From Chloroflexota bacterium (GTDB lineage: Bacteria; Chloroflexota; Dehalococcoidia; Bin125), in NCBI GenBank assembly GCA_028875225.1, contig JAPPFB010000020.1, forward strand, positions 186,001 to 250,000: 64,000 bases of DNA, given 5' to 3'. Positions within the stretch are counted from its first letter, which is position 1. Each line of letters starts with the position of its first letter. Positions 42,598-50,779 of this stretch are shown piece after piece. The notes under the pieces were generated by a model. The model was not told the origin of the DNA, searched no databases, and saw nothing but the letters and a program-made list of their open reading frames with translations. Both the position numbers and the translations under genes were made by a program.

Positions 42598-43734
42598 TTA
42601 GACGCCCACCGGGGAGCCGAATCGCTCGATCAGTGCTTCGGCCTGTCTGACCATCGTCTCGACGACTTCGGTCGCAGGGCGAATGGCCTTGATCAGGCCG
42701 GCGCCGTTGCCGGCGGGGCCGCCAACCAGTTCCTCGATGTGCGCTTCGCGCGCGCCTCGAAGCGCCTCACCGACGAGCAGACCCTGGAGCGGCATGGGCA
42801 GTGTGGGCGGCGCCTCGGGACGCTCCCACGCCTCGGTCCAGGCGTTGTACATGTGGCGCATGGTCTTGCCCGAGTACATTCGGCCGATGCGGGTGTCTTC
42901 GTCGACGGCGGCGACCAGCTTGTCCCACTGGACCTTGCGGGTCCATTCGTCGGTCTCGCCGCGCTCCTCGGAGTCCTGGTACGCCTCCCAGGTGCCGAGG
43001 AAGGCGGTGCCGCACCAGATCGCCTCTGCGCCCAGCGAGAGCGCCGCGAGCAGTCCGCGGCCGTCCATGATTCCGCCGGCGGCGATGGTCTTGGTCGGGG
43101 CGATCGCGTCAGCCACCTGAGGCACGAGCGCCAGCGTGCCGATTCGCCCGGTGTGTCCGCCGGCCTCGGTGCCCTGGGCGACGACAGCGTCGACCTTGGC
43201 GGCGGCGACTCGGCGCGCATTGCGGGTGTTGCCAACGAGCCCGATGACCTTCATGCCCTGCGCGTGGGCGTCGTCGACCATCCAGCCCGGGTTGCCGAGG
43301 CCGGAGGCGAAGACGGGAACGTTCTCGTCGAGGATGACCTCGACCTGCTGGCGGAAGTACTCCTGCGTCAGCGGCGGCCGGTCGAGCTGTTGGGACGGCT
43401 CGGGGATCTCAAACTCCTGCTTGAGTTGGTCGACGAAGTGGTGGTGTTCGGCCGAGATTTCGAGTTCCAGGTCTTCGCGGTTGCCAGAGTCGGCGATCGA
43501 GGACGGCAGCAGCAGGTCGACGCCAAACGGTTTGTCGGTCAGCGATCGAACCTTGGCGATCATCCCGTGCAGTTCGTCCGGCGTGTAGCCGGTCGCGCCG
43601 ACCACACCGAGCCCGCCGGCCTCGGAGACAGCGGCGGCCAGGGTCGGTCCGGCGGCGCCGCCCATTCCGGCGAGCATCACCGGATACTCGATGCCGAGCA
43701 TGTCGCACAGTTCGGTCTTGAGTGGGGAAGCCAT
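42598..43734 (-). CDS. Nitronate monooxygenase / enoyl-ACP reductase II-like FMN enzyme
   Basis: 378 residues from ATG 43734. YPVMLAGMGGAAGPTLAAAVSEAGGLGVVGATG is the N-terminal flavin-binding part, VDAVVAQGTEAGGHTGRIGTLALVPQV the central FMN/nitronate motif with its histidine, and PTKTIAAGGIMDGRGLLAALSLGAEAIWCGTAF the C-terminal beta-alpha part of the TIM barrel. Such enzymes oxidise nitroalkanes or act in enoyl reduction (FabK). The His of the AGGHTG block is present, as in nitronate monooxygenases. An upstream open frame to 44058 is not used. Confidence 0.86.
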   Translation of the reverse strand: MASPLKTELCDMLGIEYPVMLAGMGGAAGPTLAAAVSEAGGLGVVGATGYTPDELHGMIAKVRSLTDKPFGVDLLLPSSIADSGNREDLELEISAEHHHFVDQLKQEFEIPEPSQQLDRPPLTQEYFRQQVEVILDENVPVFASGLGNPGWMVDDAHAQGMKVIGLVGNTRNARRVAAAKVDAVVAQGTEAGGHTGRIGTLALVPQVADAIAPTKTIAAGGIMDGRGLLAALSLGAEAIWCGTAFLGTWEAYQDSEERGETDEWTRKVQWDKLVAAVDEDTRIGRMYSGKTMRHMYNAWTEAWERPEAPPTLPMPLQGLLVGEALRGAREAHIEELVGGPAGNGAGLIKAIRPATEVVETMVRQAEALIERFGSPVGV

Positions 43735-44005
43735 ACGTGGCCTTTCAGTGAGTCTCAGATGTGTTCGAGGGTTCGGGGGTATGGTATCAGCGCCTCCGCG
43801 CGCGCCGGTCGGGGTCGCTGGAGCGACGCCAACGGGGTCTCCGCAGTAGCCGAGGCCTGGTTCAGGATGGCGAGCGACACCGCGGGTGCGCTCGCTGCAA
43901 ACGACGTGGGCCTGCTTGGCGTGGCGCAAACGACAGCCTGTGCGACCACTCAGTCGCTGGGGTAGCGAGGGAATGTAACAGCGATACTTGAAGAAACAAG
44001 GAGAT

Positions 44006-44353
44006 ATGACTAGTCTGATGACTAGTTGGATGAGTTTGCAGTGGTCTGTGAGGTGCATCCTGGCAAACAGCTACGAGGGCCGTGAGCAAGAACCTACGGG
44101 CACCTGGAAGGTCCAGGAGGCGAAGGCCCGGTTTAGTGAGTTGCTGGATACCAGCCTGCGGGACGGTCCGCAGGTGGTGACCCGGCGTGGTGTCGAGACT
44201 GCAGTGATCGTTCCATACGCCGAATGGCTGCGGATCAAGAAACCCAGATACCGCGATGTCAAGGAGTGGCTGCTGGCGCCTGAGGCCCGCACCGAGGAAC
44301 TCGTTCCCGAGCGGCTCGACTGGGAACTGCGCTCGCCTCCGAGCTTCGACTAA
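44006..44353 (+). CDS. Phd/YefM-type antitoxin
   Basis: About 115 residues if started at ATG 44006, but the true start is uncertain. The family core is GTWKVQEAKARFSELLDTSLRDGPQVVTRRGVETAVIVPYAEW, the Phd/YefM dimerisation and DNA-binding part, and the C-terminal tail (about 45 residues) would bind the toxin. The leader has a repeated ATGACTAGT (44006 and 44018), which contains the palindrome ACTAGT and may be an operator instead of coding sequence; a later start is then likely. It is 6 bp upstream of the PIN toxin gene. Confidence 0.75.
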   Translation: MTSLMTSWMSLQWSVRCILANSYEGREQEPTGTWKVQEAKARFSELLDTSLRDGPQVVTRRGVETAVIVPYAEWLRIKKPRYRDVKEWLLAPEARTEELVPERLDWELRSPPSFD

Positions 44354-44359
44354 CGCCTC

Positions 44360-44773
44360 GTGTATCTGCTCGACACCAACGTCATTTCCGAGCTTCGGCG
44401 GCCACGACCCAATCGGGCGGTGCTCGCCTGGTTTGAGGGCGTCCACTCGGAGGATGTGCACTTCAGCGCGATGACGATTGCAGAGATTCAACGCGGCATC
44501 GAGAAATGCCGATCCGAGGATTCGGACAAGGCACAGGAGTTGAGTGAGTGGTTGGAGGGCCGACTGCTCTCGGGTTTCGACGTTCTGCCGTTCGACGCTC
44601 GCGCAGCCCGGGAGTGGGGACGCATGATGCACAACCAGTCGGCCAAGTTGGCGCAAGACGCGGTCATTGCAGCCACAGCGAGTGTTCACTCCCTGACCGT
44701 GGTCACGCGCAACGCCAAAGACTTCAGGCGCTTGGGCGTCGCCTATCTCAACCCGTTTGAGTTCGGCCGCTGA
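44360..44773 (+). CDS. VapC/FitB-like PIN-domain toxin
   Basis: 137 residues from GTG 44360. MYLLDTNVISELRRPRPN has the first acidic residue (D of LDTN), MTIAEIQRGIEKC the second (E), and SAKLAQDAVIAATASVHSLTVVTRNAKDF the third (D of LAQDA) and the N-D-F region; these coordinate Mg2+ in PIN ribonucleases. It would cut RNA unless bound by the antitoxin encoded just upstream. The pair is a complete type II toxin-antitoxin module. Confidence 0.9.
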   Translation: MYLLDTNVISELRRPRPNRAVLAWFEGVHSEDVHFSAMTIAEIQRGIEKCRSEDSDKAQELSEWLEGRLLSGFDVLPFDARAAREWGRMMHNQSAKLAQDAVIAATASVHSLTVVTRNAKDFRRLGVAYLNPFEFGR

Positions 44774-44786
44774 GCGCGCGGTTCGA

Positions 44787-46010
44787 TCACGTCCCCGCCG
44801 GGCCAACGATCGTGATCTCCTCGCCCAGCGCCGCCAGACCGAGCGAGTGCTGCAGTTCGTCGGTCTTCCAGGCCATGACGATACCTCCGGTGAGATCGCG
44901 GTAGAGGCGTTCAAGCGGCTGGCCTTTGACGTAGGCGTGGGCGCCGGTGGTCTTGATGCTGATCTGGGCGACCTCTTCGGCCATCCGGCGCAGGTGATGC
45001 GTGGTGCGGACCTGCATGCGAATGAATGACTGCCGATCGTCGTAGGTGCGGTCGACTTCGCTGACGGCGTGATAGAGCATGGTTCGCCCCGAGGCGAGCC
45101 AGCTGTCCATCTCTCCGAGCGCCATCTGAGCCCATGCTTGTTGTGAGCGCAGTTCGTTGGAGCCACCCAAGGGGCTGTTGGCTGAGGCGAGATAGCCCCG
45201 TCGTTGCTGGAGGTACTCGACCGTCTCGTCGAACATGGCCTGCGCGTTGCCCAGCCAGAGCGCGCAGATGCCCAGACCAGGCAGCGCCCGGCGTTGCCAC
45301 TGGAGCTGCGGAATCATCTGCTCGCCCATCCGCAGCAGAGAAAGCGGTACAACAAAGCACTCTGCTCGCGGAAGTTTGAGATTCTCGATCACCACATCAT
45401 GCGAGGCGGTCGAGCGCAGACCCATGCCGTCCCAGTTGCCGCGATTGGTGATTGCTTCGTCCGTGAAGTCAGGCAGGGCGATGACCAGGTCCGGTTCCGT
45501 CGGCCTGTCGATCAACGCGCCGACCATGGCGAACCGGGCTGCGTCGGCTCCTGAAGCGAAGCCGGCTCGCCCGCTGATAACCAGATCCGACCCGTCCTCG
45601 GTTGCGGAGAATCCGGTCGAGGTGTTGTCGAGCTCACGTGATGGAATACTGCCGGGAGCGCAACACCAGGCGCCTTCGGCGCAGGCCTTGAGCACATGGT
45701 CGCGGTGCGGATAGGGAGGCAGCGCGCTCGCGATGGCGGTGACCAGGATGTGCATGTTCAACGCCACCGCAGTAGACGCGTCCCCGTAGGCAATCTCCTC
45801 AACCAGGCGGATGTAGGTCTCGCCGTCGGCCTCCAGGCCGCCAAGCGCTTTGGAGATCAGCAGTCCGGAGACTCCCAGTTCCGCCAGTTCATTGAAGTTG
45901 TCAATTGGCAGTTCAGTGTCGCGGTCGGCGGCGGCGGCGCGCTCGCGAAACGGTCCGCGGGCGAGGTCGCGCACCTGCTCGAGCAACTGGCGTGAGGCGT
46001 CGGCGTCCAT
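44787..46010 (-). CDS. Acyl-CoA dehydrogenase family protein (second copy)
   Basis: 407 residues from ATG 46010 with GGGAG 6 bp upstream. FNELAELGVSGLLISKALGGLEADGETYIRLVEEIAYGDAS is the N-terminal helix domain; DLVISGRAGFASGADAARF and the block with AITNRGNWDGMGLRSTASHDV correspond to the middle and C-terminal parts. The C-terminus has TTGAHAYVKGQPLERLYRDL but lacks a clear EGT block, so the catalytic base is not assigned. The family also includes flavin-dependent monooxygenases with this ending. No partner in the pathway is adjacent; the next gene on the other strand encodes a phosphotriesterase-like enzyme. Confidence 0.85.
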   Translation of the reverse strand: MDADASRQLLEQVRDLARGPFRERAAAADRDTELPIDNFNELAELGVSGLLISKALGGLEADGETYIRLVEEIAYGDASTAVALNMHILVTAIASALPPYPHRDHVLKACAEGAWCCAPGSIPSRELDNTSTGFSATEDGSDLVISGRAGFASGADAARFAMVGALIDRPTEPDLVIALPDFTDEAITNRGNWDGMGLRSTASHDVVIENLKLPRAECFVVPLSLLRMGEQMIPQLQWQRRALPGLGICALWLGNAQAMFDETVEYLQQRRGYLASANSPLGGSNELRSQQAWAQMALGEMDSWLASGRTMLYHAVSEVDRTYDDRQSFIRMQVRTTHHLRRMAEEVAQISIKTTGAHAYVKGQPLERLYRDLTGGIVMAWKTDELQHSLGLAALGEEITIVGPAGT

Positions 46011-46119
46011 GAGCACTCCCATTGTCGATTCGAATGAGCACGAGGCAAGCGTATCGGCCCGCCCGCTCCGAGCGTTAGCATTTCGGCAGGACTGGAAGCC
46101 TCTGGGAAGGACGCCGCCG

Positions 46120-47073
46120 ATGCCGTCGATTAACACGCTGCATGGAGAAGTAGACACGTCTGAGCTGGGACGGACGCTGATTCACGAACACATCGGGATC
46201 CGCTCTCCCGGGATCTCGGAGAACTGGCCAGAGCTGTGGGACGAAGCGGGCTGCGTGGCCTCGGCGGACGAGAAACTGAATGCGCTCCAGCAGCGCGGCG
46301 TGAGCACGGTGGTCGACCTTTCGACTGCCGATCTCGGCCGCGACATGGGGTTTCTGCAGAAGGTGTCGGAGGTGACGTCGATCAACGTCGTGCTCTGCAC
46401 TGGGATCTACTGGTTGCGCTCGATGTACTGGCGCGGTCGACCAGCGGAGCTGATGACCGAAGTGTTTGTCAGGGACATCACCGAGGGCATCGCCGGCACG
46501 GGGGTCAAGGCAAACATCATCAAGCTGGCTTCGGACGAGCAGGGCGGCGGGGTCGACAGCTACAACGAGAAGTGCCTGCGCGCCGGAGCGCGTGCGCATC
46601 GCGCGACCGGCGTCCCGATTGCGACACACAACGGTCCACCGGAACTGGGCGCGAAACAGCAGGACGTCTTCGAGGATGAGGGCTGCGATCTCTCGCGGAT
46701 CGTGATTGGCCACGTCGGCGATACGGCCGACACCGACTATCTCAAATCATTGATGGACCGCGGCTCGTACGTCGGGCTCGATCGGTTCGGACTGGACCAG
46801 ATCCTGCCGTTTGACGACCGCGTGAACACGGTCGTCAAGCTCGCGTCCGACGGTTACAGCGAGCGCATGCTGCTGGCCCACGACGCGTCCTGCTGTCTCG
46901 ACTGGATCCCCGACATTGATGCGATGCGGCAGGCTCAGCCGAACTGGCACTTCAACCACATCTCCGACGACGTCGTTCCGGCGCTGCTGGAACGCGGGGT
47001 GACGCAGGCGCAGGTTGATCAGATGCTGATCGGCAATCCGCGAGACCTGTTCGAGAAGCAGGGCGCGTACTAG
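46120..47073 (+). CDS. Phosphotriesterase-like lactonase/hydrolase
   Basis: 317 residues from ATG 46120 with GGAAGG upstream. The metal ligands are visible: His22 and His24 (LIHEHIG), the likely carboxylated lysine in KANIIKLAS, a His in IATHNGPPELG, a His in IVIGHVGDTADTDYL and an Asp in LLAHDASCCLD. This is the amidohydrolase barrel of the PTE/PLL family, so lactone hydrolysis (for example acyl-homoserine lactones) is likelier than phosphotriesters. It is followed without any gap by the cyclase-fold gene. Confidence 0.9.
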   Translation: MPSINTLHGEVDTSELGRTLIHEHIGIRSPGISENWPELWDEAGCVASADEKLNALQQRGVSTVVDLSTADLGRDMGFLQKVSEVTSINVVLCTGIYWLRSMYWRGRPAELMTEVFVRDITEGIAGTGVKANIIKLASDEQGGGVDSYNEKCLRAGARAHRATGVPIATHNGPPELGAKQQDVFEDEGCDLSRIVIGHVGDTADTDYLKSLMDRGSYVGLDRFGLDQILPFDDRVNTVVKLASDGYSERMLLAHDASCCLDWIPDIDAMRQAQPNWHFNHISDDVVPALLERGVTQAQVDQMLIGNPRDLFEKQGAY

Positions 47074-48717
47074 GTGGGCGGGACGGCGCTGGAACCTGGT
47101 GATGTCCTGTCGGCGGCGCGCGCCGGGTTTGCTGGGGCGCCGCTTCAGGACTCGCCGGGTGACGTGGCCGCGCGCGCCAGACTGTGGCGCGACGGTCTCG
47201 TCATCGCCCAAGCCGACGCATTGGCGGCCGACGGGCTATCGGCGGCTCAGGCAGCCGGGGCGGCGCTACAGGCCGCCCTGGGCGATGACAGCGATCAGCC
47301 TGGCGATGCGCTGGGCATCGAAGTGGAAGCCGAACGCGAGTCGCGAACCCCTGAGGGTCTGATCGGCCTAATCCAGACACCGCTACCGGGTCGGCACGGG
47401 CTCATTCTTCGCGATGGAAAACGGATCGCGCGCGGATGGCCATTCGACGCTTTGCGGACGGACGGCCGCACTGCGGCGTGGGTCAAGCAATTGAACAGAG
47501 AGGTCCGGCGTCCCGGCGCTCGGCTGGCGCCCAGCACTTCGGTTGAGGTGTTCACCACGGTCGAGGCGCTCGGCCCGGTCGCGCCAACGGACGGCGAGCG
47601 AATTCCCGCTCGATCCGGCGGCTTTCGGCTGGTCCAAATGGAGGAAGTGCTGCCGGACCGATTGTCGGGTTCGGCGCTGCAGGCCGCGGCCTGGCTGCTG
47701 CGGCATCAACGGCCCGACGGCTCGTTCTCGTATGAGTTCGCACCGCCGGGCGCTGGCAACGAGGGCGGCTGGACGCCGTACGACCAGCTCGTGCGACAGT
47801 GCGGTTGCGCCTGGGCCATTGCGATGGTGGCGCGACTGTCGCGGGATCGAACGATCGGCGAGGCGGCCGCGGCGGCGATCAGCGGCATCCTCGAGCGTCA
47901 CCTGCGGCGCGACGGACCGGGCAGGCTGTTCTACTTGCGAGACATGTACGGCGAGGCCAAGCTGGGCGCTCCGCCGCTGCTGTTGCTCGCGATTACGGAG
48001 TTGGGTCCGTCGTTGCGCATTCCTCGAGAGACCGTGGACCAGCTCACGGCTTCGCTGTTGGCGGTGCAGGCGGCAGACGGTCACTTCGGCACGAGGGCCC
48101 GCGGCATGGAGCTCGAGGGCTCAGAGACCTACTACGCCGGCCAGATCGTGTTGGCGCTGGCCAGGTTGTTCGGCGTCCGCAAGCGACCCCGACTCCGCTC
48201 AGCGGTGCAACGGGCCTTGAAGCACTACCAGGAGCGCTGGCAGGACGAAGACGAGCGCGACCTCTCCTTCACGACCTGGATGATCCAGGCGTGCGATCAA
48301 TGGCACGCGCTGGAGGGCGATGAACTGGCTCAGGACTACGCCTACGAGATGGCGGACTGGGCGCTTGAGGAACAGCACGGCGAGGACTTTGAGAACCCGC
48401 TCTGGGTCGGCGCGTTCCAGAACACGCCGGGGATTGGGACGGCGGCCTACAGCGAGGGGATTGCGAGCGCGCTGTCGATTGCGCAGCGGTCGGGCGATGA
48501 AGATCGGACGAATCGGTATCGGTCGGCGCTGTTACTGAGCATGCGATTCCTGTTGTCACTCTCGCTGGACGGACCCGAGCACACGTTGGTCGGCGGGACT
48601 GAACATGTCGGCGCCGTTCGGTCGGCGCTGCATCGCTCGGGGCTGCGCTGCGACAACGCGCAGCACTACCTGATGTCGATGCTGCGCGCCCGCGCCTTGT
48701 GCTGGGATAGTGAATAG
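47074..48717 (+). CDS. Protein with a C-terminal terpenoid-cyclase-like alpha/alpha barrel
   Basis: 547 residues. The GTG start directly follows the stop of the lactonase. Residues about 190-545 show repeated LLRHQRPDGSFSYEF, LLAVQAADGHFGTRA and related Q-x-x-D-G-x-x-F/W units, the mark of squalene/prenyl cyclase-like alpha/alpha toroids. Cyclase catalytic motif DxDD is not visible, so it may bind substrate without cyclising it. The N-terminal 180 residues (LSAARAGFAGAPLQDSPGDV and RTDGRTAAWVKQLNREVR) are not assignable. The unspaced junction with the lactonase suggests a linked function. Confidence 0.7.
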   Translation: MGGTALEPGDVLSAARAGFAGAPLQDSPGDVAARARLWRDGLVIAQADALAADGLSAAQAAGAALQAALGDDSDQPGDALGIEVEAERESRTPEGLIGLIQTPLPGRHGLILRDGKRIARGWPFDALRTDGRTAAWVKQLNREVRRPGARLAPSTSVEVFTTVEALGPVAPTDGERIPARSGGFRLVQMEEVLPDRLSGSALQAAAWLLRHQRPDGSFSYEFAPPGAGNEGGWTPYDQLVRQCGCAWAIAMVARLSRDRTIGEAAAAAISGILERHLRRDGPGRLFYLRDMYGEAKLGAPPLLLLAITELGPSLRIPRETVDQLTASLLAVQAADGHFGTRARGMELEGSETYYAGQIVLALARLFGVRKRPRLRSAVQRALKHYQERWQDEDERDLSFTTWMIQACDQWHALEGDELAQDYAYEMADWALEEQHGEDFENPLWVGAFQNTPGIGTAAYSEGIASALSIAQRSGDEDRTNRYRSALLLSMRFLLSLSLDGPEHTLVGGTEHVGAVRSALHRSGLRCDNAQHYLMSMLRARALCWDSE

Positions 48718-48722
48718 TCGCA

Positions 48723-48738
48723 GTTCTCTATTGAGAAC
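48723..48738. promoter_or_regulatory. Operator-like palindrome GTTCTC-TATT-GAGAAC
   Basis: A perfect 6+6-bp inverted repeat with a 4-bp centre, exactly 8 bp before the extended -10 of the 48782 gene. The same palindrome with a different centre (CAAA) lies at the same distance before the 49142 gene, so it is probably a regulator-binding site or part of the promoter. Confidence 0.6.
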
Positions 48739-48746
48739 CCCCGTGC

Positions 48747-48755
48747 TGATATCAT
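48747..48755 (+). promoter_or_regulatory. Extended -10 promoter TGATATCAT before the 48782 gene
   Basis: TG-A-TATCAT, one mismatch from the TATAAT hexamer, 8 bp after the GTTCTC palindrome and about 26 bp before the start codon. Confidence 0.55.
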
Positions 48756-48781
48756 TGAGGGGAGCATCCGGAGGCATCCGA

Positions 48782-49075
48782 GTGGCAGTTCGCATTGACA
48801 GGCCAAGGTTCAGGGCACTCTTCGGCCGATTGGCTCTGCCCAACGAACGCGCCGAAGAGATTGTTGATGCAATTGAAGACACCTTCGACGAGAGCCTCAA
48901 CGATGTGGCCACAAACACGTATGTCGACCTCAAGGTGTCGGGGGCAGTGGCGGACTTGAAGGCATATCTCGCTGATCGCGAAGCTCGGATGACCCTGAAT
49001 CTGCTGATCTGGCTGGGTATCGTCCTCTCCGCAATCGGGGTCGCTACCGCGGTGCTGATTGCCGTGCTGGGATAG
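48782..49075 (+). CDS. Small tail-anchored protein (paralogue of the next gene)
   Basis: 97 residues from GTG 48782 (VAVRIDRPRFRALFGRLALP). Helical head (ERAEEIVDAIEDTFDESLND), a short coil (VADLKAYLADREARM) and a C-terminal membrane helix (LIWLGIVLSAIGVATAVLIA). The head aligns with that of 49142 (IRIDRP, VDA-x-EDT, LAT/VAT). GGAG lies upstream. It has its own promoter with a palindrome. Function unknown; one of five such proteins in this window. Confidence 0.7.
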   Translation: MAVRIDRPRFRALFGRLALPNERAEEIVDAIEDTFDESLNDVATNTYVDLKVSGAVADLKAYLADREARMTLNLLIWLGIVLSAIGVATAVLIAVLG

Positions 49076-49087
49076 CGAAAAGCCGGG

Positions 49088-49103
49088 GTTCTCCAAAGAG
49101 AAC
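49088..49103. promoter_or_regulatory. Operator-like palindrome GTTCTC-CAAA-GAGAAC
   Basis: A perfect 6+6-bp palindrome, exactly 8 bp before the extended -10 of the 49142 gene, the same geometry as at 48723. The flanks (GGGG before, AG after) also make it an approximate inverted copy of the first site. Confidence 0.6.
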
Positions 49104-49106
49104 AGC

Positions 49107-49120
49107 TGTACTGGTACAAT
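49107..49120 (+). promoter_or_regulatory. Extended -10 TGGTACAAT overlapped by palindrome TGTAC-TG-GTACA
   Basis: TGTAC-TG-GTACA (49107-49118) is a perfect 5+5 inverted repeat overlapping the extended -10 TG-G-TACAAT (49112-49120). A related TGTAC...GTACA palindrome lies at 17420 before another member of the same protein family. Confidence 0.5.
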
Positions 49121-49141
49121 ACGTGTGCAGGTAGGGCGTCT

Positions 49142-49435
49142 GTGTTGGCGATTCGCATCGACCGTCCGCTATTTCGGGACATCTTCGCCCGGATGGAGAT
49201 TCCGCAGGCTCCGGCGGATGATTTCGTCGACGCGGTTGAGGACACGGTCAATGAGGGGCGTGACGAACTCGCAACGAAGGACGATCTGCTTGCAATGGAA
49301 GTCAGACTCAGAGCAGATGCCGCAGAACGCGAGGCACGGATTCTGCAGAATCAGCTGGGCATGGTTGGCGTGATGTTGGGGGCCCTGGCGATTGCGACGG
49401 GCATCATCATCGCGGTCGTCACACTCTCGGCCTAA
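49142..49435 (+). CDS. Small tail-anchored protein (paralogue of 48782)
   Basis: 97 residues from GTG 49142. Head VLAIRIDRPLFRDIFARMEI then PADDFVDAVEDTVNEGRDEL matches the preceding gene; the coil DDLLAMEVRLRADAAEREAR and C-terminal membrane helix (LGMVGVMLGALAIATGIIIA) follow. The stop overlaps the convergent LLM oxidoreductase gene by 4 bp. It is a tandem duplicate of 48782 that has kept its own matching promoter. Function unknown. Confidence 0.7.
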   Translation: MLAIRIDRPLFRDIFARMEIPQAPADDFVDAVEDTVNEGRDELATKDDLLAMEVRLRADAAEREARILQNQLGMVGVMLGALAIATGIIIAVVTLSA

Positions 49436-50334
49436 CTCCCCTTGACCTCCGGCCAGACTTCGCGCCAGGCGGTTTCGATGGTCTGCAGGTACTGGTCAAC
49501 GGGGATGGACAACTCCCGGTCGTAGTTGGGCATTCCGACTCCGAGTCGAGAGATGCCCATGTCGCGGGCGGCGCTCAGCATCCTCAACGTGTTGGACATG
49601 TCGCCGTCGAGGGGCGGCAGCCACTGGATGGGGAAGTCGTCCGGGTCGCGGTCGTTGGCCTCGAGTTGCGCACGCAGGCGTCCAATCAGTTCGGCCAGCT
49701 GATCCACGCTGGACTGGACGGGCGCGATCCAGCCGTCGCCGAGGCGGGCTGTGCGTTCAATCGCGGCTTGAGCAAAGCCGCCGAAGAGGATTGGCGGTCC
49801 ACCGGGCGTGACCGGCTTGGGCATCACCGACATCTGGTCGATGTTGACGTAGCGGCCGTTAAACGTGATGGGTTCCTCGGTCCAACAGGCGCGGAGGACT
49901 CGGATGTACTCATCCATCCGGCTCGGGCGCTGGCGGAAGTTGGCGGTCAGGGCGTCGAACTCCTGCCATTGCCAGCCGATGCCGATGCCGAGGCGCATCC
50001 GTCCGCCGGAGAGAATGTCGATTTCGGCGGCCTGCTTGGCCACGAGTACGGGTTCGCGTTGGGGCAGTACGAGGACGTTCGTCTGCAGCGCCACTCGATT
50101 GGTGATGCCGGCCAGCCAGGCGAGCGTCGTCATTACCTCGTGCTGGTGAACGTCATCGGTGTAAGGTCCGGTCTGCGGGCGGTCATCGCGGGCGTAGGCG
50201 TAGATGATGTGGTCGGCCATGGAGATGAAGTCACAGCCGATTGCCTCGACACCCTGGGCCCAGTCACGCAGTTCGGAGACGTCCCAGTGCCAGTGCCAGG
50301 CGGGAATCTGGCAGCCAAACTCGAATTGCGCCAT
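49432..50334 (-). CDS. LLM-class (F420- or FMN-dependent) oxidoreductase
   Basis: 300 residues from ATG 50334 with GAGGAG upstream. DWAQGVEAIGCDFISMADHI, TLAWLAGITNRVALQTNVLVLPQREPVLVAKQAAEIDILSGGRMRLGIGIGW and PILFGGFAQAAIERTARLGDGWIAP are the core luciferase-like blocks, in the form used by F420-dependent dehydrogenases and FMN monooxygenases. The second block (S/LGGRMRLGIGIGW) is the strongest family mark. Cofactor and substrate cannot be settled from sequence. Such enzymes are greatly expanded in SAR202-type Chloroflexota and in actinobacteria. Confidence 0.9.
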   Translation of the reverse strand: MAQFEFGCQIPAWHWHWDVSELRDWAQGVEAIGCDFISMADHIIYAYARDDRPQTGPYTDDVHQHEVMTTLAWLAGITNRVALQTNVLVLPQREPVLVAKQAAEIDILSGGRMRLGIGIGWQWQEFDALTANFRQRPSRMDEYIRVLRACWTEEPITFNGRYVNIDQMSVMPKPVTPGGPPILFGGFAQAAIERTARLGDGWIAPVQSSVDQLAELIGRLRAQLEANDRDPDDFPIQWLPPLDGDMSNTLRMLSAARDMGISRLGVGMPNYDRELSIPVDQYLQTIETAWREVWPEVKGS

Positions 50335-50424
50335 CTGGGTACTCCTCGTGAATGGTGAGAATCGGTCGCGGTCGGTCAGGTGTATCCTAGGCGCATCCCG
50401 ACGGCTGCTGGAGGCTGGTGAGGT

Positions 50425-50664
50425 ATGGCGTTGGATGAACGGCATGCTGGCGAAGAGGGTGTCCTCCGAAGCGACATCGCCGATGTGATCGACCGCGCCG
50501 CAGCGATGGCGGTGTACGCGTTCGCCTCGGTTAATCAGGCCGGTGCGACCGAGGGCCTGCGCCTGCCCGCGCAACTCGCCGAACACCTGGCTGAAGCGAC
50601 GTACGTCGACGTGCTGCGTTACTCATTGGAAGAGTGCACTTGCCCCTGCCATCAGGAGCACTAG
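50425..50664 (+). CDS. Small protein of unknown function ending in a Cys/His cluster
   Basis: 79 residues. MALDERHAGEEGVLRSDIAD is followed by a helical middle and the ending LEECTCPCHQEH, with three cysteines and two histidines that could bind a metal. GAGGT lies close upstream. It is divergent from the LLM gene with an 90-bp gap. No domain recognised; the reading is plausible but short. Confidence 0.5.
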   Translation: MALDERHAGEEGVLRSDIADVIDRAAAMAVYAFASVNQAGATEGLRLPAQLAEHLAEATYVDVLRYSLEECTCPCHQEH

Positions 50665-50779
50665 GCAAGAGCACCGGGCAAAAGCAACAGGCGACGCGAC
50701 TCCGGGAGCGCAGCTACACTGCCACAGACAGCAATCACGCAGATTGACACTCACGCGAGAACATGAAGGAGCATGCGCG

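Noticed and set aside
45850-46119. An earlier start for the lactonase, or a leader gene here
   Set aside because: The frame overlaps the divergent acyl-CoA dehydrogenase gene; the ATG at 46120 has a ribosome site and begins the conserved sequence.
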